Below are positions 11,311 to 37,300 of a DNA stretch of 64,000 bases, in pieces. The notes below the pieces were generated by a model. It ran no database searches and was not told where the DNA came from. It worked only from the letters and a program-made list of their open reading frames with translations. The stretch comes from Petrosia ficiformis (lineage: Eukaryota > Porifera > Demospongiae > Haplosclerida > Petrosiidae). The position numbers and the translations under genes were made by a program. The stretch spans positions 19,508,548-19,572,547 of the forward strand of contig OX345636.1 of NCBI GenBank assembly GCA_947044365.1, written 5' to 3'. Within the stretch, counting starts at the first letter, position 1; each line of letters opens with the position of its first letter.

Positions 11311-11832
11311 GTACTAAACACGTGGTAGAGGCGATTCAATAGTCAATACGTTTTCACACGGAGACTTTAGAGGTAGACTTGAGAACTTCTTCATTGTTTG
11401 AGAATTAGATGTAAGATATAATTATATACAAATTATACATTTCATTGATATCCTTATTTTGTCTTTTAGGATATAAAGTTATAACAGTTTTAATTAATGC
11501 CCATAAATGTTTTTCAAATTTATATATCTATTCCATGTAACAAAAGTATTGTTTGTGGGTACGTTGTAGTTTAGGTACTACCTAATTAAAAATGCGCACG
11601 AGTGCGTGCTAATTATTAAATATTTAATTTATTAATTTTAATTAGCCGGAAACCGTATTAGACCTAAATATCATAATAACACAATAATAATTTGCAACCG
11701 TATTAGACCATAATCGTAATCGATCGCCTATATAATTATAGGTGTGGTTAATCCTTATTCCTTAGCTCAGTTAGCTGCAGTGGTCAAATAAATTCTTCCT
11801 CCCACTTTACACCTGTTAGCATTAGTAGCACG

Positions 11833-26034
<14,202 letters not shown>

Positions 26035-26197
26035 CAGTCATGAGACTAGTGTGTTTCTTCATTTCCGACTCAAACTGAATTATAAATTATAATCAAAATT
26101 ATGTTTTTAGGTCATCATGACCAAAACTATTCTTTGTCCAATTTTTTTTACTTTCACTGTTTATGCACCTCAATTAGGTAACTATTAGGCCGTGTGT

Positions 26198-26203
26198 AAT
26201 AAA
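26198..26203 (+). terminator. Poly(A) signal AATAAA of the kinase gene
   Basis: AATAAA 164 bp after the kinase stop codon, followed by T-rich sequence. Candidate complementary-strand signals for the convergent coiled-coil gene lie at 26255-26250 and 26239-26234, so the two 3' ends may meet here. Confidence 0.4.
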
Positions 26204-26605
26204 ACATACTGTATTATTTCTGTTGGATAGTAATTTATTGTTATTGCATTTTATTCATCTTTAAAATTAATGTGTTCAATTAAAATGTATAACTATTTAA
26301 TTTTTATAAATTATAATACAGTGTAGTTGAACTATCACGTTTTTTTTTTATTGCCTTGTTCTCTGATAAAAAGTGTTATCTTAGTGATCAATTTGCACTA
26401 TATATATAATTTTAGAATACAAGATCAATGTAAGTTTGTATGTATAATTATAGTCATTGTGTACACTATACTACTACTATTGAAATTTAACACTTGGTCA
26501 GGTGCTTATAGATGCATCCTCACTATGTTTTACATTATTGCTTGATGGTACTGGTCATTATAATAATTATGTAGACGCATTGCCAAGTCTAATTTTATAT
26601 CCAGT

Positions 26606-29140
26606 TCATTCTTCAATTTTCTGCCGTAACTTTCTAATGGCAGCTCTTAGTCTGTCAGCTTCTTCAGCCCATTGATGACGTCTACCTTGAGCCTCTTGCA
26701 ACTGGTGATGAAGACGTGTTAGTTGGGCTTGTCGGCGTTTCCTTCCAACTGCTAAACTGGAATGTAGCTGTTTGATGTGCTGATTGAGTGATACTGTCTG
26801 ATATACAAAAGAATGTGATAATAAATCATTAATAGTGAATAATTATAATGGAAGATATACTGCTTTGATGAATCTCCATCCATAGGTGGGTGGATGGACT
26901 CAATAAATAGATGGATGTATGACTGGCCATCCAATCCAATCATCCATTCAACCTTCCAATCTCCAAAACAACTACCTCATCTCTCAGCTGTTTATTGTCC
27001 TCCTGCTTTTGTGTTTTAATTTGTCTTGTTGTTTCAATCTCTTTCGCTAATCTTCGACATTTATCACCACTGAGAATGGGTAAAGTCTCCTCCCCAATAC
27101 AATTAGCTCCTATACACACATAACAAATGCAATGCTTAGCATAACAGATACATTGTACATTCTCTCACTGGTATTCCTCAACACATCAATCCTTTTGCAA
27201 TGTGACCTCAATTCTCTTTGTGCAGAGGTTTGGTGTTCTACATTCTCTGATGACCTTACATGTAGGCTCATACAGTTACGATAGTGTTTGTACTGTGAAT
27301 TTAGTGAAATGCGTTCCTATAGAAACAGACTCCATGTATACCTATTAATTACCACTATTACATCCATCTCTTGATCTCACCGTTTCTATTTCACTTAAAA
27401 CCTGTTGTAGCTTTTGGTTCTCAGTGATGAGAGAATTCATATTCTTCTCCATTTCCCCACAGTTCACTAATAGACTAGCTCCTTCTTCTTGACTCAAACA
27501 TATTCGTTTGTTTGCCTTGTGAATATCATGTTGTAGCTCAGTTTGTCGCAAACTTTCTGTAAACAGATTGAGCATAGTATATTACTATAATTTCACAAGT
27601 GGTATAACACATGCATTCTGTTTGTATGGGATGTATATACATGTGTACAATTAATTCTGCATTTTTAAGAACGTACAACCACCAGAATGAATATCTTCAC
27701 ATCAGTTACTTTAGAAATGATTTTTACAGTCTGCAGGGCCATCAATGCGATTGAATCTATATAATTACAATTATTGTTTGTGTCACATATCTCTTGCATA
27801 CATTTTAGAGGAATTTGTATCATTTCAGGGGCTTAAATGGTCTTGGTCAATTAATGGTCAAGATGCATAAAAGAGTGCACACTTGAGCTCTAGTGATGGG
27901 TGATACTGGTAAGATATGATTTATTCAATTAGATATAGTTTGTATCAATAATCACCAAAATAACCAAACCCATTTTGAAAAGAAAGGTGCTTGTAGCTTA
28001 CATAAAAACTGAAACTAATACATGTGTTAACTGAAGTACCTATATTACAAAGGTCATACAAAAACCTGTATAAAGTTTAAGTAAGAAGAGTGGATAAACA
28101 ATAACTATATACTGTTTAGTTTTAGACATGAGAAATTCAGATTGATTGATGACACCATGGAGCAATCAATGGTTCTCTACAAGATAATTGTTTGTTTCAC
28201 ACAAGTAAAGAAAGAGTTAACATAAGAGAAGATTCACAACCAGAACTTCTTGTGGTATCAAGATGTCTGTCATCAGAAGTAAGAGCACGTCTCTTCATGG
28301 AACCAAACATGATCTCATTTGACTCAAAACTATGTGCTTTTACTGTCAAAAGAAGTTCTGGTGTACCATGAGTGGTAACTGTTTTCATAAACAATCCGAA
28401 ACAAAGCAGTCTCGAAACAATTTAACACAGCTAAGAAAAAAATACTAACACAAAAGCTGACAAGAAGTCTGGATGAAAGTGACCACATCCTTGTTACATG
28501 TATATTGATGTTTTGCAAGGATGTAAATAGGATGTGTATATATAGTAAGATCCATTTTGTCATTGTGGAATATTATCCCATCCCCATCCAGGATTTTAAA
28601 TGATACAATTTTTGTGTGTTGACCCAACTTCAACAGACAATAACACAACACAAAATAGGCCCTACATGCTATATATAATTATAATTTATAACTAACATTA
28701 ATTATTATAATAATTACACACACACACACACATATATGTCATTATGAAGCCACCCTTCAAAGCTTCCAATGGTGCCATAATTGTGATACATTCACTGTGG
28801 TTTGATACATGCACCATGCGCATTGTGGCCATCTGGCTCGGTGATTATAAACTAGCAGCACTCATAGGTATGACATAACCTATACATATATATATATATA
28901 TATACAATATACATGTATATGTTAATGTTATGTCATGCCCACGAGTACTATATGAGGTTTATAATCACCAAGCACGAGGGCCACAGGCCCAAAGGTGAGG
29001 TGATTATAAGCCTGATATTGCAGCTTAATGAAGCCACAAACCACACAGTACACATATCAAACCACGTCATGTAGCACATTTATAGCACCGTCGGAAGCTT
29101 TGAAGGGTGGCTTCACCACAACATATATATACATATATAC

Positions 29141-29224
<84 letters not shown>

Positions 29225-29533
29225 TATTATGTATATTACACATACCTTTTTCAATGCTTTCCTGCAAAATCATGAGCAAGAAAACATATAATTATGACAT
29301 TGTAAACATTGATTCTTCTAGTCACTCACTTGAATGCTGTGTAGAGTCTCTTGTCTATGTTGCAGCTGTGCTTTTTGAGATGCATGTGCCCTGACCAAGT
29401 CTTCTGCTATTTCGGGTAGAGACTGACCGACATCCATAATGTATTCACTAGGTATGACATTGTTAAAATGATCAGTGAGGTGTTGCTGACATTCCTGGTT
29501 TGCAGCTACAATATTAGTTTTTTGATCTGCCAT
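26606..29533 (-). CDS. Coiled-coil protein, CCDC122-like (tentative), 6 exons, 289 aa
   Basis: Exons on the minus strand: 29533-29330, 29261-29246 (16 nt), 27556-27381, 27316-27169, 27109-26976, 26797-26606. All junctions are GT-AG and phase-consistent; 870 nt including the TGA. The protein starts MADQKTNIVAANQECQQHL and is almost wholly Gln/Glu/Lys/Arg-rich helix with heptad-like spacing; no membrane segment or catalytic motif. Length (289) and the C-terminal LTRLHHQLQEAQGRRHQW pattern recall vertebrate CCDC122 (about 273 residues), as do the spacing of the SLITENQKL block and the overall order. This is from memory and unconfirmed. No molecular role is known for the family. It is convergent with the kinase gene. 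Other coiled-coil families remain possible. Confidence 0.85.
27820..28190 (+). mobile_element. Dispersed repeat family A, worn fragment
   Basis: Contains the family's GGTCAATTAATGG block followed by AAAAGAGTGCACACTTGAGCT and, later, GTTTTAGACATGAGAAA. Both ends are lost. It lies in the intron before exon 3 of the coiled-coil gene. Confidence 0.5.
28744..29114. mobile_element. MITE-like element with ~28-bp terminal inverted repeats
   Basis: GAAGCCACCCTTCAAAGCTTCC at the left is matched by its reverse complement GGAAGCTTTGAAGGGTGGCTTC at the right. The interior has a second inverted pair around 28867-28940 (GGTATGACATAACC / TTATGTCATGCCC) and a (TA)n loop. Non-coding. Confidence 0.75.
29131..29222. 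repeat. (TA)n microsatellite
   Basis: About 90 bp of nearly pure TA immediately downstream (on the minus strand) of the 16-nt exon 2 of the coiled-coil gene. Apparent Tyr/Ile open frames on both strands are artefacts. Confidence 0.9.
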
Positions 29534-29599
29534 CTTGACTGCTAAGTGCTAACTAAAATATAATTATTATGGGATAATGGGAGATACAATTGTATTATG

Positions 29600-29760
29600 G
29601 ACACGTACGTAAGCTTATTTTGTCACGTGACAGTTTGTTACAATGAACGAGGCTTGGACGAAGATTGCCGTCGCTTCTTTCGCCTGTAGGGTGAGGCGGT
29701 CTGGCCGGGACGTACGAGACTCAGTATACTCGGGACTGAAGCTCTTCTCGGGTTGATTTG
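29600..29760 (+). other. GC-richer stretch upstream of the coiled-coil gene; possible promoter or short first exon
   Basis: Base composition rises sharply for about 150 bp just 5' of the coiled-coil gene's ATG (29533). A plus-strand ATG at 29644 opens a 37-codon frame (MNEAWTKIAVASFACR...) with a possible GTGAGG donor after FACR. No second exon could be joined, so a divergent gene is only a possibility. Confidence 0.25.
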
Positions 29761-29841
29761 CTGCCAATATGTCTTTCATATTTCATTGTAGCTAGATAGT
29801 ACTAAAAAAAAAACTATTTTTATAATTTCATTCTTTTTATT

Positions 29842-30362
29842 ATGGCCCGTAGGGCCATCCCTATAATTGCTTTCCACGGGGTTTAATGTATATATATATA
29901 TATATTCTTGTGTCACTTGCGCGACTATGCGTTGTATACGTAGTTAAAAAAGTTGCGTCATTCCCGGGGGGCTCGGTCAATTAATGGGCGTGGCGCGTAA
30001 AAGAACGCGCGTTTGAGCTACAGACCAGCCAGAAAGATTCAGGAAGGACGTAAAACTGCTAATAACTGTTGTATATAGCAGAGAAACAGTATAGATACTA
30101 TGCAAGAATCTTTAACAAGTAAGTATGATAAGTTGTTGAGTTTCAGACACGAGGAAGTCATCATTTAGAACCTTGAAGGAGTACCTCAGTCAGTTCATCA
30201 GACATCTGTGTATTTAGACTGCAATTAGGCTTACACTTACGTCTTCAGCCCCCAGGAGTACACAGAAAGGTAGAGACACTAGTGCCATCAGCAATGTTTA
30301 ATACATAGTCATCACAAAGCAAATATAGGGATGTTTTTTTTCTCTATATACACTTGTTATTT
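29842..30362 (+). mobile_element. Dispersed repeat family A, copy 4 (best preserved)
   Basis: Opens TATGGCCCGTAGGGCCATCC, then CCTATAATTGCTTTCCACGG, a (TA)n tract, TCAATTAATGGGCGTGGCGC and TTTCAGACACGAGGAAGTCA; closes with ATATAGGGATGTTTTTTTTC. The outer GGCCCGTAGGGCC is itself palindromic. No coding sequence. Confidence 0.75.
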
Positions 30363-30444
30363 GCTATAATCGAAAGTGTACGAGTTCTCTGTACCAATAT
30401 AAACAGACATAACACAGTATATATACTTTTTAGGTATTGACATC

Positions 30445-30515
30445 TGTACATATTCTATCATTTTTATTGAAAATATATATACATGTTTCTTTCATTATTC
30501 TTGTCTCAATATGCC
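30445..30515 (+). mobile_element. Right-arm remnant of the 1594-type element
   Basis: ATTGACATCTGTACAT, TCATTTTTATTGAAAAT and TCATTATTCTTGT follow the order at the right end of the elements at 1594-1872 and 63369-63687. The remainder is gone. Confidence 0.4.
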
Positions 30516-30973
30516 GCATAGGTAGTCTTGCGTAGCCAGACCCAACCTACTACCGCATAGGGCCATTGATATCTCTATATGATTGCTGACAGGTCATTGA
30601 AATTGTATTTTTAATTTTGATTTCACTTCTTTGTTTCCTTCTTTTGTATATTACAAAAACTGAATAGGATACTTGCATTCCCTTGCTGTTCATACTGTCA
30701 TCACCCTGTGATACGGTGAACAAGAGGAGTTGAAAACATATATATACGTTCAATTAAATGTAATTATTGAGAATGAATGATCTTAGCCAATTTTTTGCCC
30801 ACTTTGATTGTGATGTGACAATAAATATATAAGGGATTATCGTCCACTCCTCATACACCTATAATAACTAGGAATACGTATGCGCAGACTGCCTCGCTCG
30901 CACTACACTATAGTCGATTAATATCCAGAAAGGTGTGGTTTTAGTCGCACAATGGTATAATTATACACTTATA

Positions 30974-31215
30974 ATGGCAGAAAAGAAGAGAGAATTTAGT
31001 GATTTGTCATCTTGTGATCCTTGCGATGATGCTAACATACACGGGGTTGTCTTGCCTGTCGTTCATTCTCATCTAGATTTCGCTGTTTCTGTTCTCTACC
31101 TCTTAATTTCTCCTCTGTCTTGGCCTCTTCTGTAGCTCCCGCACTTTGCTCCTTTTTCTCAGTGTAGCTAGGCGTCGAAGGCGTGCTGTAGCTCCCTCAC
31201 TTGTAGGTTCCTCAC
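30974..31215. pseudogene. Transposon protein scraps on opposite strands
   Basis: Plus strand, 30974-31062: MAEKKREFSDLSSCDPCDDA then IHGVVL, an N-terminal fragment that looks like the start of a repeat-encoded protein I associate with sponge transposable elements. Minus strand, about 31215 down to 31040: SEGATARLRRLATLRKR in one frame and, after a frame change, an EKLRGREQKQRNLDENERQ stretch, like the basic repeat N-terminus of some Helitron or other transposon proteins. Both are broken. Assignment rests on memory of similar sequences. Confidence 0.3.
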
Positions 31216-31219
31216 TCGC

Positions 31220-32620
31220 ATAGGCGGCTGCAGGATTGGAAAGCTACCCGGGCTAGAAAAATGGCGCGAAATTTTTTAGCCTAATTAACGTAGCGGTCTA
31301 CGAATTAACGTGCCTGTGGTCTTACGTTTAATTATTGCATTCCTAACACTTACAGTTTCTTAACCCGGGGGCTTTTGATTAATGATAATTCCAACCACAC
31401 CTACATGGATGTAATATACTGTTTGCGAGGTGTGGCTCAGCATCTCATTAAAATCAAAACCTTCGTTGCAACTGAATACAGGCAATTTGCAACTTTCTCC
31501 AACTTCTGGAGCAATCTAACACTCACCACAACCTTGCTTACCAATTACTGCAAGCACAGCATCCACTCAAGTCTGCACGCAAACGCTATTTGTCACTTAT
31601 TCTCCCAATATCCCTTTCTCTCTCGCTAGAACTAGCTAGAAACCAAGTCTATACATCACACAAACATCAACATAACGTTCTACTCTCCTTTCACTTTTTT
31701 AATTTTATTTTATGTTTTTTTTTAAGTACCCTAAGCTAACTTCTCAAAGGGTGGACACTTGAATCAAAGCACCGCTAGACCACATCCAACAAAGTGTGGG
31801 CGTTTTGAACAATAGAATGCCGACATGCCCCCACCACATTGGTATACTCTGGTACAGTAATTTGGGGTGTGGTGCATCCAAGACCCAGCCATTGCAGTGA
31901 AATTTAGTAATGTAATAAGTAGGTGTGGTACTTCCTATCTGACAGGATGTTGTAAAATTACAACATTAAAAAACTGAAAGTGCTAAGCGTGACAGCAAAC
32001 TACTATATACACTCCCGGATTAGTTGCCTCGCACTAAGGTGCTCGGCAATTATAAGAATACTATGATTGATGGAAATACATTTATGATGTATGTGAAGAT
32101 ATGCACGATTTATATACAATAATACCATTTTTAAGAATCTATCCATTACAAGTGTGTGAACACTACTGAATCATGTGTTCATCCATCTCTTCATCTGTTT
32201 TTTTCATCTGGATCCAGCCATCCATATTATACGTTTCCTATTCCATTTTCGAAGATTTTTTTGTACCATGCAGAAAGAATGTTCAAAAGTGTTGTAATCA
32301 ATATGTTTCAGTTCCTTGTTGGGCTATCATACCATTTCACGAATAAACCTTATTTGCTTTTAATACTCATGGGTGAAAAAAGCTTGCAACCTTTTGATTT
32401 GATCCTTGCTAAGTATCCCAAATCAGCATTTGCCAACTGTTTAACAAAACACTGTGTTATGTAATGTTTATATTTTCACACTTAATGAACTCTAGATTAT
32501 AATTATAATGCAAAACAAAGTTAATACACTAACTACCTAAAAATTAAATTACTTCAAGTACAAAAAAAGTGCTACAATGAAATACGAATAAAGAACAAAG
32601 ACACCAGCTTGTAAATATCA
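31220..32620. other. Intergenic between the coiled-coil gene and the GPCR 3' end
   Basis: Several open frames (31375-31629, 32156-32464, both +) lack any recognisable motif and splice context. No RNA gene or strong repeat was found by eye; part may be GPCR 3' untranslated sequence. Confidence 0.4.
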
Positions 32621-32624
32621 GCAT

Positions 32625-34397
32625 TCACTGATCAGTTTTTGGATCACCTGGATCCACATCCACTTCATTCTCTCCATCATCGTCTATACATTCTAATGTT
32701 ATAGCAAAAGAAGATTCTTCCATCTTTACTTCTGCATTCGACAATTCCTTCTTCATTTCTTGTTTCTCATTTCCTTCACCACTAGTATACAAATCTATAG
32801 TGGTTTGATTAAAAGTAGATTCCTCCATTCCTGCTTCTTCCTTCGCCATTTTCTTGTCAATTTTCATCACTTCCTCTAGAGGGAGAGTGGATGTACTGAC
32901 TTTCTTTTTCAAAGTATCTGTATTTTCTGAGCTTCTGGCATGTGAGTAATACATCTGAAATTGACCACTAAACTTCCCATAAAACACTTGTTTCCAAACA
33001 TTTCGAACATCTTTTGAACGAAGGCAGTGCATAATGAACAGAAATAATCCATGAAAAGCAGTGATAATCACAAACAGAGCAGCAAACATGTCACGAACAA
33101 ATTTATTATTGTAAATATCCTGAGTAGCAATTAATCCAATGCCCCATCCTAAACCGAAAAAGATGGACAGAACTGTGACAATCACAAGCTGTTTACGAAC
33201 AAAGGAAATGTTTTCTTGTTTCTTCTTAAAATTCTTTGATGTCCATGTTTTACGAAACAGTGAGACAATTATGAGTAAAAATACTATCCAATTGAAAATG
33301 TAAATAATCAAGAACGGAACTACCATTCCAATATAGTATGGTATATTAAATGCACGACAACTATAGAATGGAATAAATTTATTATTAAGGAAGAGAGGGA
33401 GTAAATATATAGATACATAATATATGAATGAAATAATTACATAATTGTACTTCCTTTTTTTATATACGAAATATAGACCTGAGAATACAAACACAAACAT
33501 CTATACTTCGATACGAATGAAGTGTACAATTAAGAATGATTCAAAGAATAATTATAGACTTAAACCTGGAATCATGCGATTAATGTGAAATAAAAATTAT
33601 TAAATTATAAAAGAAAATAGAAGAGTAAAAACAAAGAATAGAGAAAACTTAACATAGGAAGAGCAAACGCAAAAGAAATTATAAAGCTATTTGTCCCTAT
33701 TTGTTCAATGTGGTTAAATGTTTGACATACTTTGACTAAGTTTAGGTTCATATTAATTTTATTGATTATAAACTTACAAATGATCACTGACATAATTTTC
33801 ATAATTTGGAGCAAAGCAGAAGAGGACAATAAATATTGGTGTCACTAAAACACGATAAAGAATTATTTTTCATACACATAAGTGCTCTTACACAAACTTA
33901 CAATAACTATAAACATAATTTTATAACTATACTTATATGCAATATTACTTACCCCAAGAAATAAGAGTAGCTTTTATAACAAAGTGAGGTATATTTCTTC
34001 CTAGAACAACAACTAGTTTCATATAAAGGCTAATAGCCTCAGATGCCATAATCATAAAGCTCACAAGAAAAAAATACTGCAGAGCAGCAGCTACAAATGC
34101 ACATAAACCAATTACTGGTGTGCTGTGAATGGCAAATATGAAAGTTACATATAGACCAATTAAAGCTAAACATAAATTAATGAGTAGTTGACCATTTTCT
34201 GAGGTACGTAGTTTCCTATAGTAAAGAGAATATCACATTGAAAAAAGTTATAAATAATTAACATACTTGCTGCTTAGATATGATATGATGGTAATAAGTA
34301 GACAGAAAATTGATATGATTATTCCAACGTATGTTACAGCATTCAGTGCAAGAGCCAATGGTGTTTCTTCTGTTGGTTCAATTGTTGGTGACACATC
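32625..34397 (-). other. GPCR seven-transmembrane region and cytoplasmic tail
   Basis: Exons 34397-34267 (TM1, VTYVGIIISIFCLLITII), 34215-33953 (TM2-TM3, LLINLCLALIGLY and LQYFFLVSFMIMASEAISLY, close to the family-B2 consensus), 33844-33778 (TM4, SWGVTPIFIVLFCF) and 33360-32625 (TM5-TM7 and tail). TM6 reads VTVLSIFFGLGWGIGL and TM7 AFHGLFLFIMHCL, as in adhesion GPCRs. The expected Cys in the loop before TM5 is present (FCRAF). The tail has Lys/Glu clusters and no clear PDZ ligand at its end (DPKTDQ). Confidence 0.92.
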
Positions 34398-37300
34398 CTG
34401 TAATTTTATAAGCAAAAAGACAAATCATTGTAATGAAATCAGTTGCGTGTGTCTTTGACCAACCAGGAGTATAGAAAAACTAGTCAAATGATCACAGAAA
34501 CATGTAACATAATCTTGAGTATCCTTATAACTTTCATCAATTCTGCATCCATCAGATGACCAGTCTCCATATCCATCTATATTGAAATAATACACTAGTA
34601 GTAATTGATGTTACTTTGCAGATATTTTTTACCATCTAAATTGGGGTTCCAAAAAGAGCAGAGAGGTCCTGAACCATTAATACTCTACATGAAAATATCA
34701 AATTTACTTGAAGGATCAAATGTATATCATTGTTTTATATACCTGGTTTTTGAGGAAGCTTATGGAGACAGGTGGATCTAGACTTTGAATTGAATTATAT
34801 CCTACAACTCGTGCTGAGATGATAATACCTCCAACCTCCAGGTCGTTACTATTTCTCCTTAAGAATAAACTATCAGAAAGGAAGACTGCATGTGTGATTC
34901 TAGTGTTACTAGTGACATTAGGAAGTGCACTGAATAAGTTACTAGGAAGTCTAACAGAAGCAGTTGCCTGTGTGGTCGTTCTCAGTTCAAATGATAGATC
35001 GCTAGAGTCAATACTCTCATTCATGCTCAGATTTGAAAAATCTCCAAGATTAGCACTGAAGTTTTGACCTAACTCCATGAATTGATCAAGATCCACTTGC
35101 TGTACTGAAAGTGCAAATGTCCTTCGGGTAATAACTACAGGTTCTGAAATATTTCCAACAGGAATATCTCCAACTATAGATCCAATAGCTTCAAGTATCC
35201 TATTAGAAGATGATAAATGCTAGTGAATTATCATGAAAAATCCTCACTTGGCTGAGGTATTGGAAGATTCTTGACTCTCCTGTAATGTATCCTCATCTAT
35301 ATTTATTATATTATCCACAACATTCAAAAAATCATTAGTCAGCTTTGAAGATAAATTTTGAAACAATATTGTTTCATCCTGTAACTCATAATTAACTTAC
35401 AGATAGATTTCCAGATACTTCCTCTGTAGTTGTAAGTAGTACAGCAACTGAAACAGTAACATCTGTTGATTCTAAATTATTTCCATTGCTAGTGATATCT
35501 TGCAGTTGTTCTATCCTTTGATTTGTTGCTAACTACAGATTGAAGTTTGACATTATGTAAATAGTGTATTTATAGAAATCTAAGTGTACACACATACATT
35601 CGCCAGTTGACATATTTCACGAGATACATCACTGAAGTTACAAGGTGCTATATCAGGATTTGTCCATCGACCACCATTTTTGAAATCACCTCCACAGTAT
35701 CTGGAAGCTATAAAACTCCTTCCCCCTAATGTTACATTACCACAAGGACACTGAACTTTAGCAAGTTCACCAATGTTACTTTCTGGCCATGAAATGGATA
35801 TTGTTAAATTCGCATTCCCAGATTGATAGGAAGAAATTTCAGTAATTTTAGAACGACAGCCATCTGAGAATTAAAAAAACCTGTTTAAATGTTATCTCAA
35901 TAGATTCTCCTACCAAATCTATCAACATTTTCAATAGTGACATTGAAGTTCAACTGTGTTTCAAGTCTTTGCATTTCATCTTCAACAAATTCTAATAACT
36001 GTTCACTTCCCTCTTCCTCAGTTATCAAGGTAACTACAATTGGAATCATTTCTAATGAATTTTCTAAACTAAAAAAAGTAGATGAGGTCAATAGAGAAAT
36101 GAGCAACAAAGGTGTATGAAAATAGTCAAATAACAAAAGATGATGATCCTGATATTAACATGACATTCAGTTATTATATATTCAAGGTATGTCTTCAATG
36201 TAATAATTAAAATGCTGTGTTAGATTTATTTATAGGCTGTATATAATATATGATTAATAAGTGACACCCACTCAATTTCTTCCTGATTCAGTATTCCCAC
36301 CAGGAAAAAAGACACATCATTTGTTGGATCACTAGTACCTGAGAGGTACTCATTAATCTATTTACAATGATGATATAGAACAATATAACTATATATTTGT
36401 TAAGTGTTATTTATAGATACCTGATGGATGAGGTCAGTGATTTGGAAGTGTGAATGTAATTCAATAATAGCTTCATACTGAACAATACCTGTCAAGTATG
36501 AAACAGAATTCGCTTATATCTATAGTCTCATTGACAGACTAACTTTTGATATTGAGAACAATTATATCTGATACATCTGATTCATTCTTTGTATTTATAA
36601 TACTTTTGGCTTCACAATGATAAAATCCTCTATCATTTATGTTCAGCTCATTGATTATTAACACAGAGGTGTTACTGTTAGTGTTTGGTATAGAAATATT
36701 GTCTTTGTACCATATGATATTAGGTGTTGGGTTGCCACTTGCTGTACATGTGAGACTAACAGACTGGTACAGTTCACCTATGGTGTCTACTGGATGGATT
36801 TCAATTGTGGGTGGTATATAGACTATTACTTCTGTTGAAATGAACAAACTATAAACATTAAACAATCTTTTAGCTTTTATCAACTCAACTGTATTCACAT
36901 TTGTGCCCTGTATAACCTTCATTACAAGTGCATAAATAGTTATCACTTAAACTATGACATCTTCCATTCAAGCATGGTGAATTTGAACAGTAATTTGTTG
37001 GAGGCAGTGCTATAGTAACAAAAATTTGTAAGATTCATATGAATAAAATATCTTCATAACATTACATGATACTGTTAATATAAAAGGGGAACCCAATGAC
37101 ACTGGAGTCCTAGCTTCATTATCAGCAATACAAGAGTAGTTACTACTGTCAGTATCTTTCAAATCACTGATAATTAGTGAACTAGTGATCTGTTGAGTTC
37201 CTGGTATGGGACGAAATCCTTTTACAGTATTGAAAGAGATTATTTTAAGTCTTGTAGTATTGAAAAGAAGTTGTCGATTTCTCCTCCATATTATTTTGGG

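Noticed and set aside
11764..11786. TTAGCTCAGTTAGCTGCAG resembling a tRNA A box upstream of the kinase
   Set aside because: No B box follows; it lies in the probable 5' leader of the kinase gene.
29028..29291. Tyr/Ile-repeat frames on both strands
   Set aside because: (TA)n microsatellite.
31375..31629. 84-codon plus-strand frame
   Set aside because: No motif, no adjoining exon, ends inside repeat-like DNA.
32156..32464. 102-codon plus-strand frame
   Set aside because: No recognisable domain; probably chance in the 3' flank of the GPCR gene.
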